Numbered from the stretch's first letter, positions 7,414-17,277 are shown. The stretch is 33,346 bases of DNA from Candidatus Phytoplasma oryzae (GCF_003263355.1 NZ_JHUK01000004.1:1-33346), one strand, 5' to 3'. Numbers and translations: made by a program. The notes: a model not told the origin generated them from the sequence alone.

Positions 7414-8928
7414 CTATATTTGTTTAAGATGTTGCTTTTTAAACTGATTAGGAGATAAATAACCTAAATATTTTAATCTTCTTTTTTGGTTATAATGTTC
7501 GATAAAACGAGTAACTTTTTGTTTAATCCTTTGAGGAGTTAAAAATTTTCTTTTTTCTTCAAAGAATCTTTCCCCTTTTAAATTACTAAAAAAGGCTTCC
7601 ACACAACTATTTTGTTGAGGAGAACTTTTTTCTGAAAAACTAGGTATTAAATTTTTTTCTTTTAAAAGAGCTTGAACATGTTGATGAATAAAAGGAGTTC
7701 CTTGATCCGAATGAAATAAACCAACTTTTTTTAAAACAGGTAAATGATTTAAAGTTTGGATAATTATTTGATGATCTTGTTTGTCTGAAAAAGTATAAGA
7801 TAGAATTTCTCGATTATATAAATCCATAATAACTGATAAAAAAAGAAATTGATGCTTTTTTCCATAAGGAAAATAAGTAATATCAGCACAAAGTTTTTGG
7901 TAAGGACTATTAGCTTGAAAATTATTTTGAATTAAATTAGTTAAAGGTAGATGGTTAGGAAGATAATCTTTTTTTCTTCTATAATTACGTATAAAAAAAC
8001 TATTTTTAGGCGTTTGACATAAACATCTAAACTTTTTCATTTTGTGATAAACAGTTTTAAGATTAACTTTGAAACCAATTAAAAGGAGTTTTAAATGCAA
8101 ACGACGATATCCTAATAAATAACGTCTTTGACCTTGAGAATTATAATCACAATTTCGTTTAGCAATCTTTTGGATAGCTAAATCTAAAGTAGTTAAAAAA
8201 AGAGGTTGGTTATTTTTTTTTAACCAACGATAATAAGTACTTTTAGAAAAATTCAACCATCTTAAAAGTTGGTTTAAACCTATTTTATAGACATATTTAG
8301 AAATAATTTTTAAATAGAGAATTTTGTTTTCTTTCTTATTTAACCCTAAAATTTTTTTAATTTCTTTTTTAATAGTATTTTCATTATCATTACAAAATTT
8401 TTTTTGATAACGATAATTACAACCAGATTTTTGATGTAAACGATAAATTTGGTTTTGATCAACCCATTTTTGCCAAGAATAAATTGAACTAATGTTTTTA
8501 ATACCATATTTCATTTGGATTTGTTTATATGAATTTCCTTTTTTCAAAGCTAAAACAGCTTTTATTTTAGTTTCAAAAGGATAATGATTAAGTCGGCTAA
8601 AATGATGATCATTTTTAGATTGTTGAAATTCTTTAAACCAAAAATAAATAATCCTTCTATTTTTTAATTTAAACTTTTTAATAATTTTTTGATCATTGTG
8701 GCTTTGTAATACGGATTGAATCACAGTTTTTTTAGTTTCGATAGAATAATATTGATAATGATATGGATAATTATTTTCCTTAAATTGACTAAACCAAGGA
8801 TAAATATAAAAAGTGTTTTTTAATCCAAATTGTCGAATAATTTGTATATATCTAATTCCTTTAATTTTAGTTTGAACAACTTTTTTTTTAAATTCTAAAA
8901 AATATTTTTTGAATATTATAGGAAACAT
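7414..8928 (-). CDS. tra5: IS3-family (tra5-type) DDE transposase
   Basis: The 504-residue protein joins the OrfA and OrfB parts of IS3 transposases in one frame. Three similar helix-turn-helix units occupy roughly residues 15-50, 60-103 and 112-157. An HTH_21-like region (KSTYYRWLKK, then GYRRLHL) follows at about 228-300. The rve catalytic core has D349 (ADITYF), D408 (HSDQG) and E444 (SCVEAFF), with 35 residues between the last two, as in IS3. The ATG at 8928 is preferred over a TTG 15 codons earlier. AGAGG lies 12 nt upstream, and an overlapping 10-codon frame (MKREKRGKSS) ends in TAATG at this start. It is the only recombinase gene in the window and the likely mover of the element. It appears intact. 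Confidence 0.9.
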   Translation of the reverse strand: MFPIIFKKYFLEFKKKVVQTKIKGIRYIQIIRQFGLKNTFYIYPWFSQFKENNYPYHYQYYSIETKKTVIQSVLQSHNDQKIIKKFKLKNRRIIYFWFKEFQQSKNDHHFSRLNHYPFETKIKAVLALKKGNSYKQIQMKYGIKNISSIYSWQKWVDQNQIYRLHQKSGCNYRYQKKFCNDNENTIKKEIKKILGLNKKENKILYLKIISKYVYKIGLNQLLRWLNFSKSTYYRWLKKNNQPLFLTTLDLAIQKIAKRNCDYNSQGQRRYLLGYRRLHLKLLLIGFKVNLKTVYHKMKKFRCLCQTPKNSFFIRNYRRKKDYLPNHLPLTNLIQNNFQANSPYQKLCADITYFPYGKKHQFLFLSVIMDLYNREILSYTFSDKQDHQIIIQTLNHLPVLKKVGLFHSDQGTPFIHQHVQALLKEKNLIPSFSEKSSPQQNSCVEAFFSNLKGERFFEEKRKFLTPQRIKQKVTRFIEHYNQKRRLKYLGYLSPNQFKKQHLKQI

Positions 8929-9040
8929 TATGAGCTTTTGCCTCTTTTTTCTCTTTTCATTACAAAAATACAAACATTCTTATTATAAAAGGTATTTTTA
9001 GTAATTAATCATGTTTTTTTGTTAATCTCTAAATAAAAGT

Positions 9041-9064
9041 AAAAAAAGACTAACAGAGTCTTTT
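9041..9064 (-). terminator. Terminator at the end of the left element's operon
   Basis: On the minus strand a 7-bp stem (AAAGACT / AGTCTTT) with a 5-nt loop runs into a T7 stretch. The same kind of hairpin ends the right element at 33244-33265. Both are followed by a GGAGATTAAC-like motif (here the degenerate form at 9021-9030). Confidence 0.65.
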
Positions 9065-9184
9065 GTTTATTAAAAAAGGTATTTGTAAAAGAGGATTATC
9101 GAGTATTTTCAATTTATTCATTCATTAATAAATTGTTTATTTTTTGTTCGATTTGATATTTAATTTCTATTTCGATATTTAATT

Positions 9185-9930
9185 TTATTTAGTATTAAAC
9201 TTCTCTGTATAAATACTAAGGATATTTCGAACTGGATTAAAGTGTAAATGATATTCTTTAGTAGAATCACAGATCTTATTTGCTTATCTGGATCATACGG
9301 TAAATCAGCTTTTCCGATATAATAATCTTTATCTTCATCTAAGAGATATTAGAATCCTTGATAAGTAAAAGATAAAGAACGATTATGTTCATCAACAGCA
9401 AAATCTCTGATATAGATTCCTAATAAAGAATCAAAACTTCTTTAGCTAAAAGTAGCACTATCGAAAGCCATGTCGTAAGAAGATGTCCACCATTTGTTAA
9501 ATAGTTGTTCAACAAAATCTAAGATATCATGATGTTCTTTTTGAGTTTGGAGACGATGTTGATAAAGAATAATTTTATCAGGATCTTTTATTTTTTCTTC
9601 TATTTCCAGAGGACTTAATTTAGCAGCTTCTGGATCTTGTCTAGCTAATTCCTCAGCTGTTGGTTTATTTTGTTCTTTTTCCAATTCTTTTTGATAATGT
9701 CCTAAACCATTTAAACCATAAAAAGTATATTTTTTAGTTATCATTGATTGACCTTGAGGATCTTGCTATTGTTTCGTAACAGATACTTTTGGTTCGGGAA
9801 TAGGGATTTTAACAAACTCAGTTTTTGAAGGGAAAAAATTAATAATAATGATAATCACAACTATCAAAAGGAGTAAAAGAAGTATTATCCATTTAAAGAT
9901 TTTTTTAAACTTACTTTTTTTAGGTTGCAT
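9185..9930 (-). pseudogene. Third, broken copy of the membrane-anchored repeat-family protein
   Basis: It follows its neighbours at 9951-10697 and 10739-11413 over the full length. The start MQPKKSKFKK, the single N-terminal membrane span, the EPKVSVTKQ linker and the C-terminal end are all recognisable. Codon for the Trp of KQWQDP is TAG, so translation from 9930 stops at about residue 58. An inner frame (9442-9744, MITKKYTFYG...) stays open, and further stops and shifts follow in the C-terminal domain. The upstream GGAG is kept. This copy most closely resembles the right element's single gene at 31908. Confidence 0.75.
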
Positions 9931-9950
9931 AAATTAAACTTTTACTCCTT

Positions 9951-10697
9951 TTATTCAACATTAAACTTTTCAGTATAAACACTCAAGGTTTTACGAACTG
10001 GATTAAAGTGAAGGTGATATGTTTTAGTAGAACCAAATCCTATTTGGTTATTCGGATCATAAGGTAAATCCGCATTACCAATATAATAATCCTTATCTTC
10101 ATTTAAAAGATATTGGGGTCCATCATAATAAAACCACATTACCCCGGTTGCTTCTTCACATCTCATGAATCCGATATATAGAGTTAACGGTGAATCTACT
10201 ACTGATCCTTTCATAAAAGTAGTAGAACCAAAGGCATATTGATTAGCATCCGTACGCCATTTGTTAAAGGGTTGTTTCGCAAAAGGCAAGATATCAGTAG
10301 GTTCTTTTTGAGTTTGGAGACGATGTTGATAAAGAATAATTTTATCAGGATCTTTTATTTTTTCTTCTATTTCCAGAGGACTTAATTTAGCAGCTTCTGG
10401 ATCTTGTCTAGCTAATTCCTCAGCTGTTGGTTTATTTTGTTCTTTTTCCAATTCTTTTTGATAATATCCTAAACCATTTAAACCATAAAAGATATAATTT
10501 TTTTCTATCATTGGTTGACCTTGAGGATCTTGCCATTGTTTTGTAACAGATACTTTTGGTTCAGGAATAGGGATTTGAACAAACTCAGTTTTTGAAGGGA
10601 AAAATTTCATAATAATGATAATAACAATTATAAAAAAGAGTAAAAAAAGTATTATCCATTTAAATATTTTTTTAAACTTTCCTTTTTTTAATTTCAT
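9951..10697 (-). CDS. Membrane-anchored protein with the AAA-linked C-terminal domain
   Basis: A 248-residue protein: basic start (MKLKKGKFKK), one membrane span at about 15-33, a Pro-rich linker (IPEPKVSV), a charged middle (about 65-135) and a ~115-residue C-terminal domain. That domain holds FMRCEEATG, YYDGPQYLL, DKDYYIG and YHLHFNP motifs. The same domain ends the AAA+ ATPase at 28321-30393, with near-identical DNA for over 100 bp. It is the second of three tandem copies; a GGAG stands 14 nt before the ATG, as in its relatives. The middle carries an insertion (AEELARQDPEAAKLSPLEI) absent from the copies at 10739 and 31908. Topology suggests the large part sits on one face of the membrane. 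Function is unknown; a link with the ATPase is inferred. Confidence 0.75.
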   Translation of the reverse strand: MKLKKGKFKKIFKWIILFLLFFIIVIIIIMKFFPSKTEFVQIPIPEPKVSVTKQWQDPQGQPMIEKNYIFYGLNGLGYYQKELEKEQNKPTAEELARQDPEAAKLSPLEIEEKIKDPDKIILYQHRLQTQKEPTDILPFAKQPFNKWRTDANQYAFGSTTFMKGSVVDSPLTLYIGFMRCEEATGVMWFYYDGPQYLLNEDKDYYIGNADLPYDPNNQIGFGSTKTYHLHFNPVRKTLSVYTEKFNVE

Positions 10698-10738
10698 TTA
10701 TTCAATTTTTACTCCTTTTTTTAGTTCTAAACATTTTT

Positions 10739-11413
10739 TTATTTGGTATTAAACTTGTCCGTATAAACACTCAGGGTGTTTCGTTTGGGATTAAAGTGAA
10801 GTTGATATTTTTTCCTTAAAAATAATTGATCATTTGGATCAAAAGGTAAATAAGCTACTCCAATGAAATAATCTTGATCAGTTTCTAAAAGGTATTGAGG
10901 TCCTTTATAGCTGAAAGAGAAAGAACGACCATCTTCATCGGTGCTAAATTCGCTAATATAATTAGCTAATAAAGATTCAAGAATATTTTTTTCAAAAGTA
11001 ATACTAATAGAAGATATTTCATAGGAAAATATGTACCAATGCCCGAAAGGTTGTTTAACAAAATCTAAAATATCTGTTGGTTCTTTTTGAGTTTGAAGAC
11101 GATGTTTTAACAAGATAATCTCATTACTATTTTGGTCTTTTATTTTTTTTTGTTGTTCTTTTTCCAATTCTTTTTGATAATATCCTAAACCATTTAAACC
11201 ATAAAAGATATAATTTTTTTCTATCATTGGTTGACCTTTCGAATCTTGCCATTGTTTAGTGATAGATACTTTTGGTTCAGGAATAAGGTTTTGAACCAAC
11301 TCAGTTTTTGAAGGAAAAAATTTCATAATAATGATAATAACAATTATAAAAAAGAGTAAAAAAAGTATTATCCATTTAAATATTTTTTTAAACTTGCCTT
11401 TTTTTGATTGCAT
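10739..11413 (-). CDS. Membrane-anchored paralogue with a diverged C-terminal domain
   Basis: A 224-residue paralogue of the protein at 9951-10697. The first ~85 residues are nearly the same (basic start, one membrane span, EPKVSITKQWQDSKG, YGLNGLGYYQKELEKEQ). The C-terminal domain is clearly related (YKGPQYLLETDQDYFIG, YQLHFNPKR) but differs more, lacking the RCEEATG motif. The conserved anchor with a variable head suggests recombination or diversification of the head. It is first in the tandem set, followed at ~40 bp by the next copy. GGAG lies 14 nt before the ATG. Function unknown. Confidence 0.75.
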   Translation of the reverse strand: MQSKKGKFKKIFKWIILFLLFFIIVIIIIMKFFPSKTELVQNLIPEPKVSITKQWQDSKGQPMIEKNYIFYGLNGLGYYQKELEKEQQKKIKDQNSNEIILLKHRLQTQKEPTDILDFVKQPFGHWYIFSYEISSISITFEKNILESLLANYISEFSTDEDGRSFSFSYKGPQYLLETDQDYFIGVAYLPFDPNDQLFLRKKYQLHFNPKRNTLSVYTDKFNTK

Positions 11414-11480
11414 TTATTCAATTTTTACTCCTTTTTTTAGTTCTAAACATTTTCCTATATTCTTATTTTAAGACAAAAGG

Positions 11481-12141
11481 TTAAGAAAACCAATTTTTAA
11501 ATGTATTTCATATCTTTTTTAGTTTTATCAACTATATAACTGTAATCTTGATCTACTTTTTTACGAATAATTGATCTTATCCCGGACCATTTTTCAGTTT
11601 TTTCTTTTAGTTCATCTTTTTTTGCTTATATGCGTTATCTTTATTATTATAATCATTAATTTTTGGTTGTAACTTTGTTTCAGTTTCTTTATGTTGTGTT
11701 TTTTTCTTTTCTTAGATCTTCTTTTAGTTTATTAATTTTATGTTCTAAGAATTGGTTTTTTTGAGTATTTTTTTCATTATCCGCTTCCGTTCCTTCGATT
11801 TTAACTTCTAAAGCTTTAATTGTTTATCCTTTTTATGTCTAAGAATTCATTTGATTATTTAGTTCTTTATCTAAACAAAGAATTTCTTCTTCTTTTTCTT
11901 TTAATTCTTCTTCTAATTGTTTAATTTCTGCTTGTTGAGTTTAATGGTGATAGCTGGTTCTTTGTTAGTTTGCTCTTCAATTAACTGTTTATTTTTAAGC
12001 ATCCATAACTCCAATTGTTGACTTTGTAATTGTAAATTTAAAGTCATTTTTTTCTTGTTCTAGTTGTTCTTGGTCGTAATTTCTTTGTTGAAAATAATTA
12101 GTGATTCTTGTTTTAAGATCTTAATTAGAAGAAGTTTTAAT
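11481..12141 (-). pseudogene. Broken coiled-coil (Smc-like) gene
   Basis: Degenerate counterpart of the coiled-coil gene at 31181-31840. Both ends match (start region around KLKTSSN..., end around TFKNWFS with the same TTTTCTTAA stop context), but several single-base indels break the frame. The codon corresponding to ATG 31181 is ATT (12139-12141). It lies downstream of the conserved A-tract near 12242 and may once have been reached by a frameshift from the preceding gene. Confidence 0.65.
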
Positions 12142-12218
12142 CTTTTTTTCTTCTTCTTTTTTTATAAAGAGTAAAAGAAGAACTAGCAGAAAAAGAAGAT
12201 AGTGATTGCTTAAATTAC

Positions 12219-12897
12219 TTATGGATTCTGGATCTTTTTTTTAAAATCATCTATTTGTTAAAGTAAATCAGGTTGTTTAATTTGATTAATGACTGTTTGT
12301 TCGGTCAGTTTTGGGGGCAAATCAGTAGTTGGTTTTTGATCTTTTAAATGATATAGTTTATACATAAAAACTAAACTAAAACCCCAAAAGAAAAGGCGAC
12401 TAATCCATTTTAAACATCTTAAAATAAAATTACGAGAGAGACATATTAGTAGTTAAATTAGTAGTGATTAAACCAGTTAAAATAGTGTCTATAGTCTCAA
12501 TCCACCTAGTGGATCAAGAAGGTTTCTTATTAAATAACCATTCCCATGTTTTTTTAATCAGTTCATCGATATATTTATTATAATGTTTAACCATATATTC
12601 TATGATTTTCTTCCCTTTCTTACTGATAGCTGCATAAACTTCCGAAAAAAACTTAAATAATACTAATCCCAAAGCGCCTGATAAAATAAGCAAAGGTAAC
12701 CAAAAAAGAAAAGTAGTAATAATCTTTCCTATTTTGATCCATAAATTATTTTTTTGAGTACTCTTAGTAACTGGTTGTTCGATGCTAATCTTAACAGAAT
12801 TCGTTGATGATGATTTTCTATAAATGCTTTTTTTAGGAGTTATTTTTTGTTTTTTCTTTGAAGGTATAATGTTTTTAAAAAATGATTTTTTACTCAT
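12219..12897 (-). pseudogene. Broken membrane protein (counterpart of 30414-31106)
   Basis: The first 127 residues (12514-12897) stay open and closely match the right-element protein: basic Lys/Ser-rich start, membrane span near residues 52-80, then KKTWEWLFNKK. A TGA at 12514-12516 follows KKPS, where the partner reads on with SSKST. The remaining part (second and third membrane spans) is recognisable to the TAA at 12219, with at least one indel. The ATG at 12897 keeps its AAAGGAAC upstream. A truncated single-span protein could still be made. Confidence 0.65.
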
Positions 12898-12918
12898 TAG
12901 CTGGTTCCTTTCTTTGTT

Positions 12919-13954
12919 TTATTTAGTATTAAATTTCTTATCATAAACCATGATTTGGTTTTTAACTGGATTAAAGTGAAGGCGATATGTTTTAGTAGAA
13001 CCAAATCCTATTTGGTTATTCGGATCATAAAGTAAATCCGCATTACCAATATAATAATCCTTATCTTCATTTAAAAGATATTCAGGTGGGCCTGTATAAA
13101 ATAAATAACCATGGGTTTGATTTGATCAAAATTCACTAAATTAGCTTGATCAGCTTTTAAATAAGTAATTAAATCTGCTAATTCTTCTTTTTCTTGTTCC
13201 GTTCCGAAAACATCATAAAAGGTAATTTGCTTTTTTTGATGAGTTCATGGTTTATTTAAACAACCGGCAGTTAATTCTTTTCTAAGTTCTTATAATTGAC
13301 TATCTAAAAACAAATCATAAGCTTTTAATCGATCAAAAGAGTCGCTTGATCATTATCCGTTTTACTCAATAAAGTTTTATTTTTCGCTTTATTAGCTTAA
13401 TTATAAGCAATGGCTACTTCTAAAATTTTACTTTTTTGTTTTAAATAACCTTGTTTTGGAAGATTATCATATTGATAAAAGTTAACCATTCAATCTTTTG
13501 AGTATTATTTTGTTTATTTAAATAAATAGCCGGAATTTTAGCTTACCAAGCTTGTGTCCTTCTTTTTTTTATCTGCTTCTTTTAAACTAGTATCTTTTAA
13601 TTCTTCTTCTAAAACTTTGATTTGATCACTCAAAGTTTTAATTTCGATATTAATTTCTGTTAATTTAGTTTGAATAATGTTCGTTTGACTCTTGATTTCT
13701 TCTTGTTCTTTCGTTCTTTTTCTTCTTGGAGTTATATTGTCTATTTCTTAGAGATAATATTCTAAGGATTATTCTTCTTCTTTTTTATGAACTTCTTCTA
13801 AAAAAAGAGATTGAGAAGATGGATGATTAACAAAGTAGAAGACACTTTTTCTTTTTATTTAAACACTCCATAAAGCATTAAACTAACTAATAAGCCCAAT
13901 CATACCAAGACCTAAGAACCACCAATAAAGTTTTTGAAAAATAGGCAAGGACAT
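12919..13954 (-). pseudogene. AAA+ ATPase gene with the ATPase core deleted
   Basis: Start (ATG 13954 with GGAGG upstream), membrane span, coiled-coil region and the sequence leading to the Walker A motif resemble the intact gene at 28321-30393, but with many shifts. At about 13085-13095 the sequence jumps from the Walker-A approach (GYLFY-TGPP) straight to the end of the C-terminal domain (EYLLNEDKDYYIG). The ATP-binding core, lid and part of the C-terminal domain, roughly 1 kb, are gone. The junction sits where GGCCCACCTG (Walker A) and GGACCCCAATATC (C-domain) resemble each other. It is plainly non-functional. Confidence 0.8.
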
Positions 13955-13985
13955 GAGATAAACCTCCTTTACTTAATTTATATTC

Positions 13986-14615
13986 CTAAATTCTGAATTC
14001 AATAATTTTTTTTTCTTTCAAAAAAGTAATAACTTTTTTAAAAAGAATACTTTTAGGAATATCAGCATTATAATTTTTTACCAAAAAATCTTTTTTAAAG
14101 AAATAATCATAACCTCTTTTTACTTGTTCAAAATAAGCTATTCCTTTTTTTTCAAATAAATCAGGTTCATAATCCAGTTTTTGTTGTTTTCTGATTAAAC
14201 CAATAGCTGGTTTAATATCGAAATAAAAAGTAATAGCTGGTTGAAAGAAAAACGAACAATGAAGTTTATGAAATTTCTTTAAAGGGATATCTAAATAATG
14301 ACCAAATACTTGGTAAGCATAAGTAGAAGCGATCCAACGATCAGCTAAAATAATATGGTTATTTTCTAAAGCTGGTTGAATAATTTCTGTTTGAGTCTGT
14401 TCCATATTGGCAAAACTTAACCACATGCGAGTAAAAGGGGTTATTTTTGTTTGATATAAAAACATTTCTCTTAACATGGGGCCGATAATGGAACTCCCTA
14501 ACCCTTGAATAACAGTGACTTTTTTTCTATATTCTTTAGTTAAAACTACTTTTAAAAGGTTAATTTGAGTGGTTTTGCCACTTCCATCTAACCCTTCGAA
14601 GGCAATAAATTTCAT
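13986..14615 (-). CDS. tmk: Thymidylate kinase homologue (left element)
   Basis: A 209-residue protein with the thymidylate kinase fold: P-loop EGLDGSGKTT (7-16), the DRW-x-x-STYAYQ motif (about 91-100) and a GLIRK lid-type segment. The enzyme phosphorylates dTMP to dTDP. The usual EPGGT motif after the first strand pair is replaced by IQGLGSS, so substrate binding may differ. In onion yellows phytoplasma two tmk types are known, one active and one not; which this resembles cannot be told by eye. The product differs substantially from the right-element copy at 27692, showing long separate histories. It stays open although the genes on both sides are broken, which hints at selection. GGAG lies upstream of ATG 14615. 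Confidence 0.85.
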   Translation of the reverse strand: MKFIAFEGLDGSGKTTQINLLKVVLTKEYRKKVTVIQGLGSSIIGPMLREMFLYQTKITPFTRMWLSFANMEQTQTEIIQPALENNHIILADRWIASTYAYQVFGHYLDIPLKKFHKLHCSFFFQPAITFYFDIKPAIGLIRKQQKLDYEPDLFEKKGIAYFEQVKRGYDYFFKKDFLVKNYNADIPKSILFKKVITFLKEKKIIEFRI

Positions 14616-15157
14616 TTTTGAGGACTCCTTTTTAATGAGTTAATAGGTTTAAATTATTTATTTTGGATTAATTTTTTATTTTTTTCTATAATAAATAAGA
14701 TATTTCACTTCTTTAGAATTCTTTTAATACCATAAATAAGACATTAAAAGGTGAATTATTTAAAGAAAAGAGATGATGAAAATACATAATTAAATAATTT
14801 TATAATTGTTATGTTTATTACCGTATAAAACTACTTTAATATTTATTGTTTTGAAAAAAAAAGCGTATATAAATTTAAAAATCAAAAAAAAATATTCTCA
14901 ATTAAAAACATTAAAATAAAATTTACTTTTATTTTAATATTTAAAAATAAAAAAATTAAGAAATTTTCTTTAAAAATTAACTGACATTAATTTTTAAAGT
15001 TTTTTTAAAAGAATAGTTTAATATCTTATGCAGGACAAAATTTTTATTTTTACTTTTATCCCTTCCAATAGATAGTAATAAATAATATTATTTAGATGTT
15101 CTTATGAATCCAGGAAGCCTTTTTATTTAAAGGTTGTTAAAAAAGTAAAGTCAGAAA
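14616..15157. other. 540-bp spacer absent from the right element
   Basis: Between tmk and the broken coiled-coil gene I see no gene on either strand. The right element has only about 46 bp at the equivalent place (27646-27691). The sequence is A+T rich with A and T runs. It is either a decayed insertion or remains of a gene lost from the right element. Confidence 0.45.
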
Positions 15158-15983
15158 TTAACTACTTTCTAAATTTTTTAATTAGGTTTCTTTCAATGCT
15201 TTTAATTCCTTTAGCTTAGTTGTAATTTCTTCATTTAAGAAAGGAATTTTTAACTCTGCTTCTATATTTTTTTTAAAGCTAAACCTAGGCGATATTTATC
15301 CACATATTTACTAATTTAAGTTTGCATAGTGGTTTTACGAGTTTACTTTGTAGTTTTTTCTGTAATTATTTTCGTTTTTTATCAGTATCTGTTGTTTCAT
15401 CGGCTTTTTTTTAAATTAGCGATTGTTTTGATTAATTCTTCTTTTTCATCAATCATTTTTTCCGTTTCTTTAATCTTTAAACATTCGGATTTTTTTATTT
15501 TGTTATCCTTTTAAACGATATTTTTCTTCAGTATTTTTACTGTTTTTAATTTGTTCTTCTAAAATTTGAATTTCTTCACTTAAAATTTTAAAATAATTAT
15601 TTAATAACCTAAGGCATTCTTCTAAGATGTCTTTTTTTGGTCTTTTTCTTGAATTAATTAAACTATTTAATAAAGTTTTTTCTTCTGTTTTTGAAGCTGT
15701 ATCTTTGACTTCTGCCTCTCTGATTTTAATTAAATAATTTACAAAAGTGTTTTTTTGTTCTAAATCATCTATTTTTTTAATCATCTTAATCATTTCCTGG
15801 GAAAGAATAGATTATTCTGGTTTATTTTTCATAACTTCTGTGGTAACTTTCGTTTTTTCTTTATTAGCATCTTTTTTCTATTCTTTGATTTGAAAAACAG
15901 CATAAAGTATGATTCCCACTACTACTATTAAAATAACTATACTTAAAATAATTTCTAAAGATCTTTTTTTTAACATTAGACAT
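15158..15983 (-). pseudogene. Broken membrane-anchored coiled-coil gene
   Basis: Counterpart of 26821-27645. Start (ATG 15983, SNVKK), N-terminal membrane span (VVVGIILYAVF-like), linker and coiled coil are all recognisable up to the TAA at 15158-15160. Indels and stops break it, e.g. near 15880, 15812 and 15500; the longest open piece is 15503-15793 (MIKMIKKIDDLEQ...). The ATG overlaps the end of the preceding broken gene as in the right element. Confidence 0.7.
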
Positions 15984-16244
15984 GTTCTTCTATTCATTTT
16001 TATTTCTTTTTTTTCTGCTAACAAAGTCTTTTGATTTTTTTTCAGCAGGATTAAAATATAAATTTTTAATGGTTAAAGATAAATCTTGGAAAGTTTTTTC
16101 TCTTTCTCTTTTTATTAATTGCAATATTTTTGACTAGAAGGAAGAGTGGGATAAAACATTTTTTTAATTAAAAAACATTAAAAAAACAAGTAAAACCACT
16201 GCCCAAGAAAAACCTAAACTAAATAAATAAGTTTGACTATTCAT
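15976..16244 (-). pseudogene. Broken small single-span membrane gene
   Basis: Counterpart of 26559-26828: it starts MNSQTYLFSLGF, keeps the membrane segment and the later KFSRKLLHF-like helix only across frameshifts (about 16195 and 16130), and ends at TAA 15976-15978 inside the next gene's start. Overlaps at both ends match the right element's gene order. Confidence 0.65.
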
Positions 16245-16649
16245 CTTCTTTACCCTCTTTTTTTGCTTGAGGTTCTGTTTTAACTTCTAAAGAATTTTTT
16301 AATTTGGGATGTTTTAAAATAAAATCACTGAATACTTTTTCTTTTTTCTTTTTTTCTTGAATTAACTGAACGATTTTTTGTTCTTGTAAAACAACAATTT
16401 TTTTTAAATATTGAGCTTTTTTCTTTTTAAACAACCATCCTAAAGGTTTGACTAACAACAACTGATAACAATGTTTTAAAAAGACAAAAAAAGGTTTAAA
16501 ACCAGTGATAATCATGATGATAAGCCAAAAAACGGTTAACGGTTAACAATCCATTCGATCCAACGGTCTAACACTTCGTTTTGGGTAAAACCAAAAACAA
16601 AATCTTTTAAAATAGCTAATCCAACAACTAATCAATTTAAAATAAACAA
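16237..16649 (-). pseudogene. Broken two-span membrane gene (counterpart of 26165-26566)
   Basis: The TTG start is kept (16649), but codon 6 (Trp in the partner) is TGA. A small GGTTAAC duplication near 16538-16551 shifts the frame before the second membrane span. The C-terminal 92 residues remain open from an inner ATG (16515, MIITGFKPFF) to the TAG/TGA region at 16237. That inner product would be a one-span protein with a Lys/Glu-rich tail. Whether it is made is unknown. Confidence 0.65.
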
Positions 16650-16676
16650 ATCAATCATCCTCTTTCATTTGATTAA

Positions 16677-16760
16677 GCTTCTTTAGCTTGGCAAAGAGAA
16701 GTAAGCAGGAGATTAACAAATTTCGATGAAACTTACTTCTCTTTGTCAAGCTAAAGAAGC
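16677..16760 (-). promoter_or_regulatory. Long hairpin with anti-Shine-Dalgarno loop (left element)
   Basis: Arms 16677-16705 and 16732-16760 pair over 29 bp with one mismatch, around a 26-nt loop. Read on the operon strand the loop contains ATTTGTTAATCTCCT. This is the exact reverse complement of AGGAGATTAACAAAT at the start of the operon's first gene (20957-20971), covering its ribosome binding site and the first two bases of its ATG. It lies between the HU-like gene and the next gene, without a T run, so it is not an ordinary terminator. The right element has the same structure at 26054-26129 with a compensating base-pair change. Confidence 0.7.
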
Positions 16761-16771
16761 TAAAAAGAACT

Positions 16772-17132
16772 TTATTTTTTGTTTAAAGCTATTTTAATCG
16801 CTTTTCTAAAATCATCAGCCAAACTAAAAATAACTATTTGATTAGCAGGATGATGAATGATTTTAGTAACTCTTTTGTTTTTAGGGATCTTCGGATTAAA
16901 AGTTGGATTTCTACTTCTTTTTTGGATGGTATTTGTTTAATTTTGAAACTACCAATCGGACTAAAGGAAACAACCTTTCCCTTGGGATAAAGTACTATAT
17001 AAAACTGCTTTCTAAACAAATAAAATATGATGAATTTCTTTTTGACTATAGACCAGTTTTTTTTCGCTATTTTAGCCATTAATTCTTGTTGAGTTATTTT
17101 GTTAATTTATTTTTTAGTGTTTTTTTAGCTAT
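16772..17132 (-). pseudogene. Broken HU/IHF-like gene
   Basis: Counterpart of 25682-26038. The start ATG is ATA (17130-17132). An inner ATG (17079) opens 81 codons in which VSFSPIGSFKIKQIPSKK is in the HU frame, but the flanking parts are shifted and the C-terminal helix is lost. The last bases before the TAA at 16772-16774 still encode the original FKKAIKIALNKK-type end in another frame. Confidence 0.7.
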
Positions 17133-17277
17133 GTTTAATCCTCTTTTTATTATTAATGTTAATAAAAATGGAATAAAAATATCATTAAATAGCTAACTCT
17201 ATCTTTTAAAATCTTTGTTAAAAAAGTTCCTTTAGGAATCATCTGCAGTGATTTCGTTAGCTAATTGACACATATCA

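Noticed and set aside
15329-15514. 61-codon plus-strand hydrophobic frame
   Set aside because: Complement of the broken coiled-coil gene 15158-15983.
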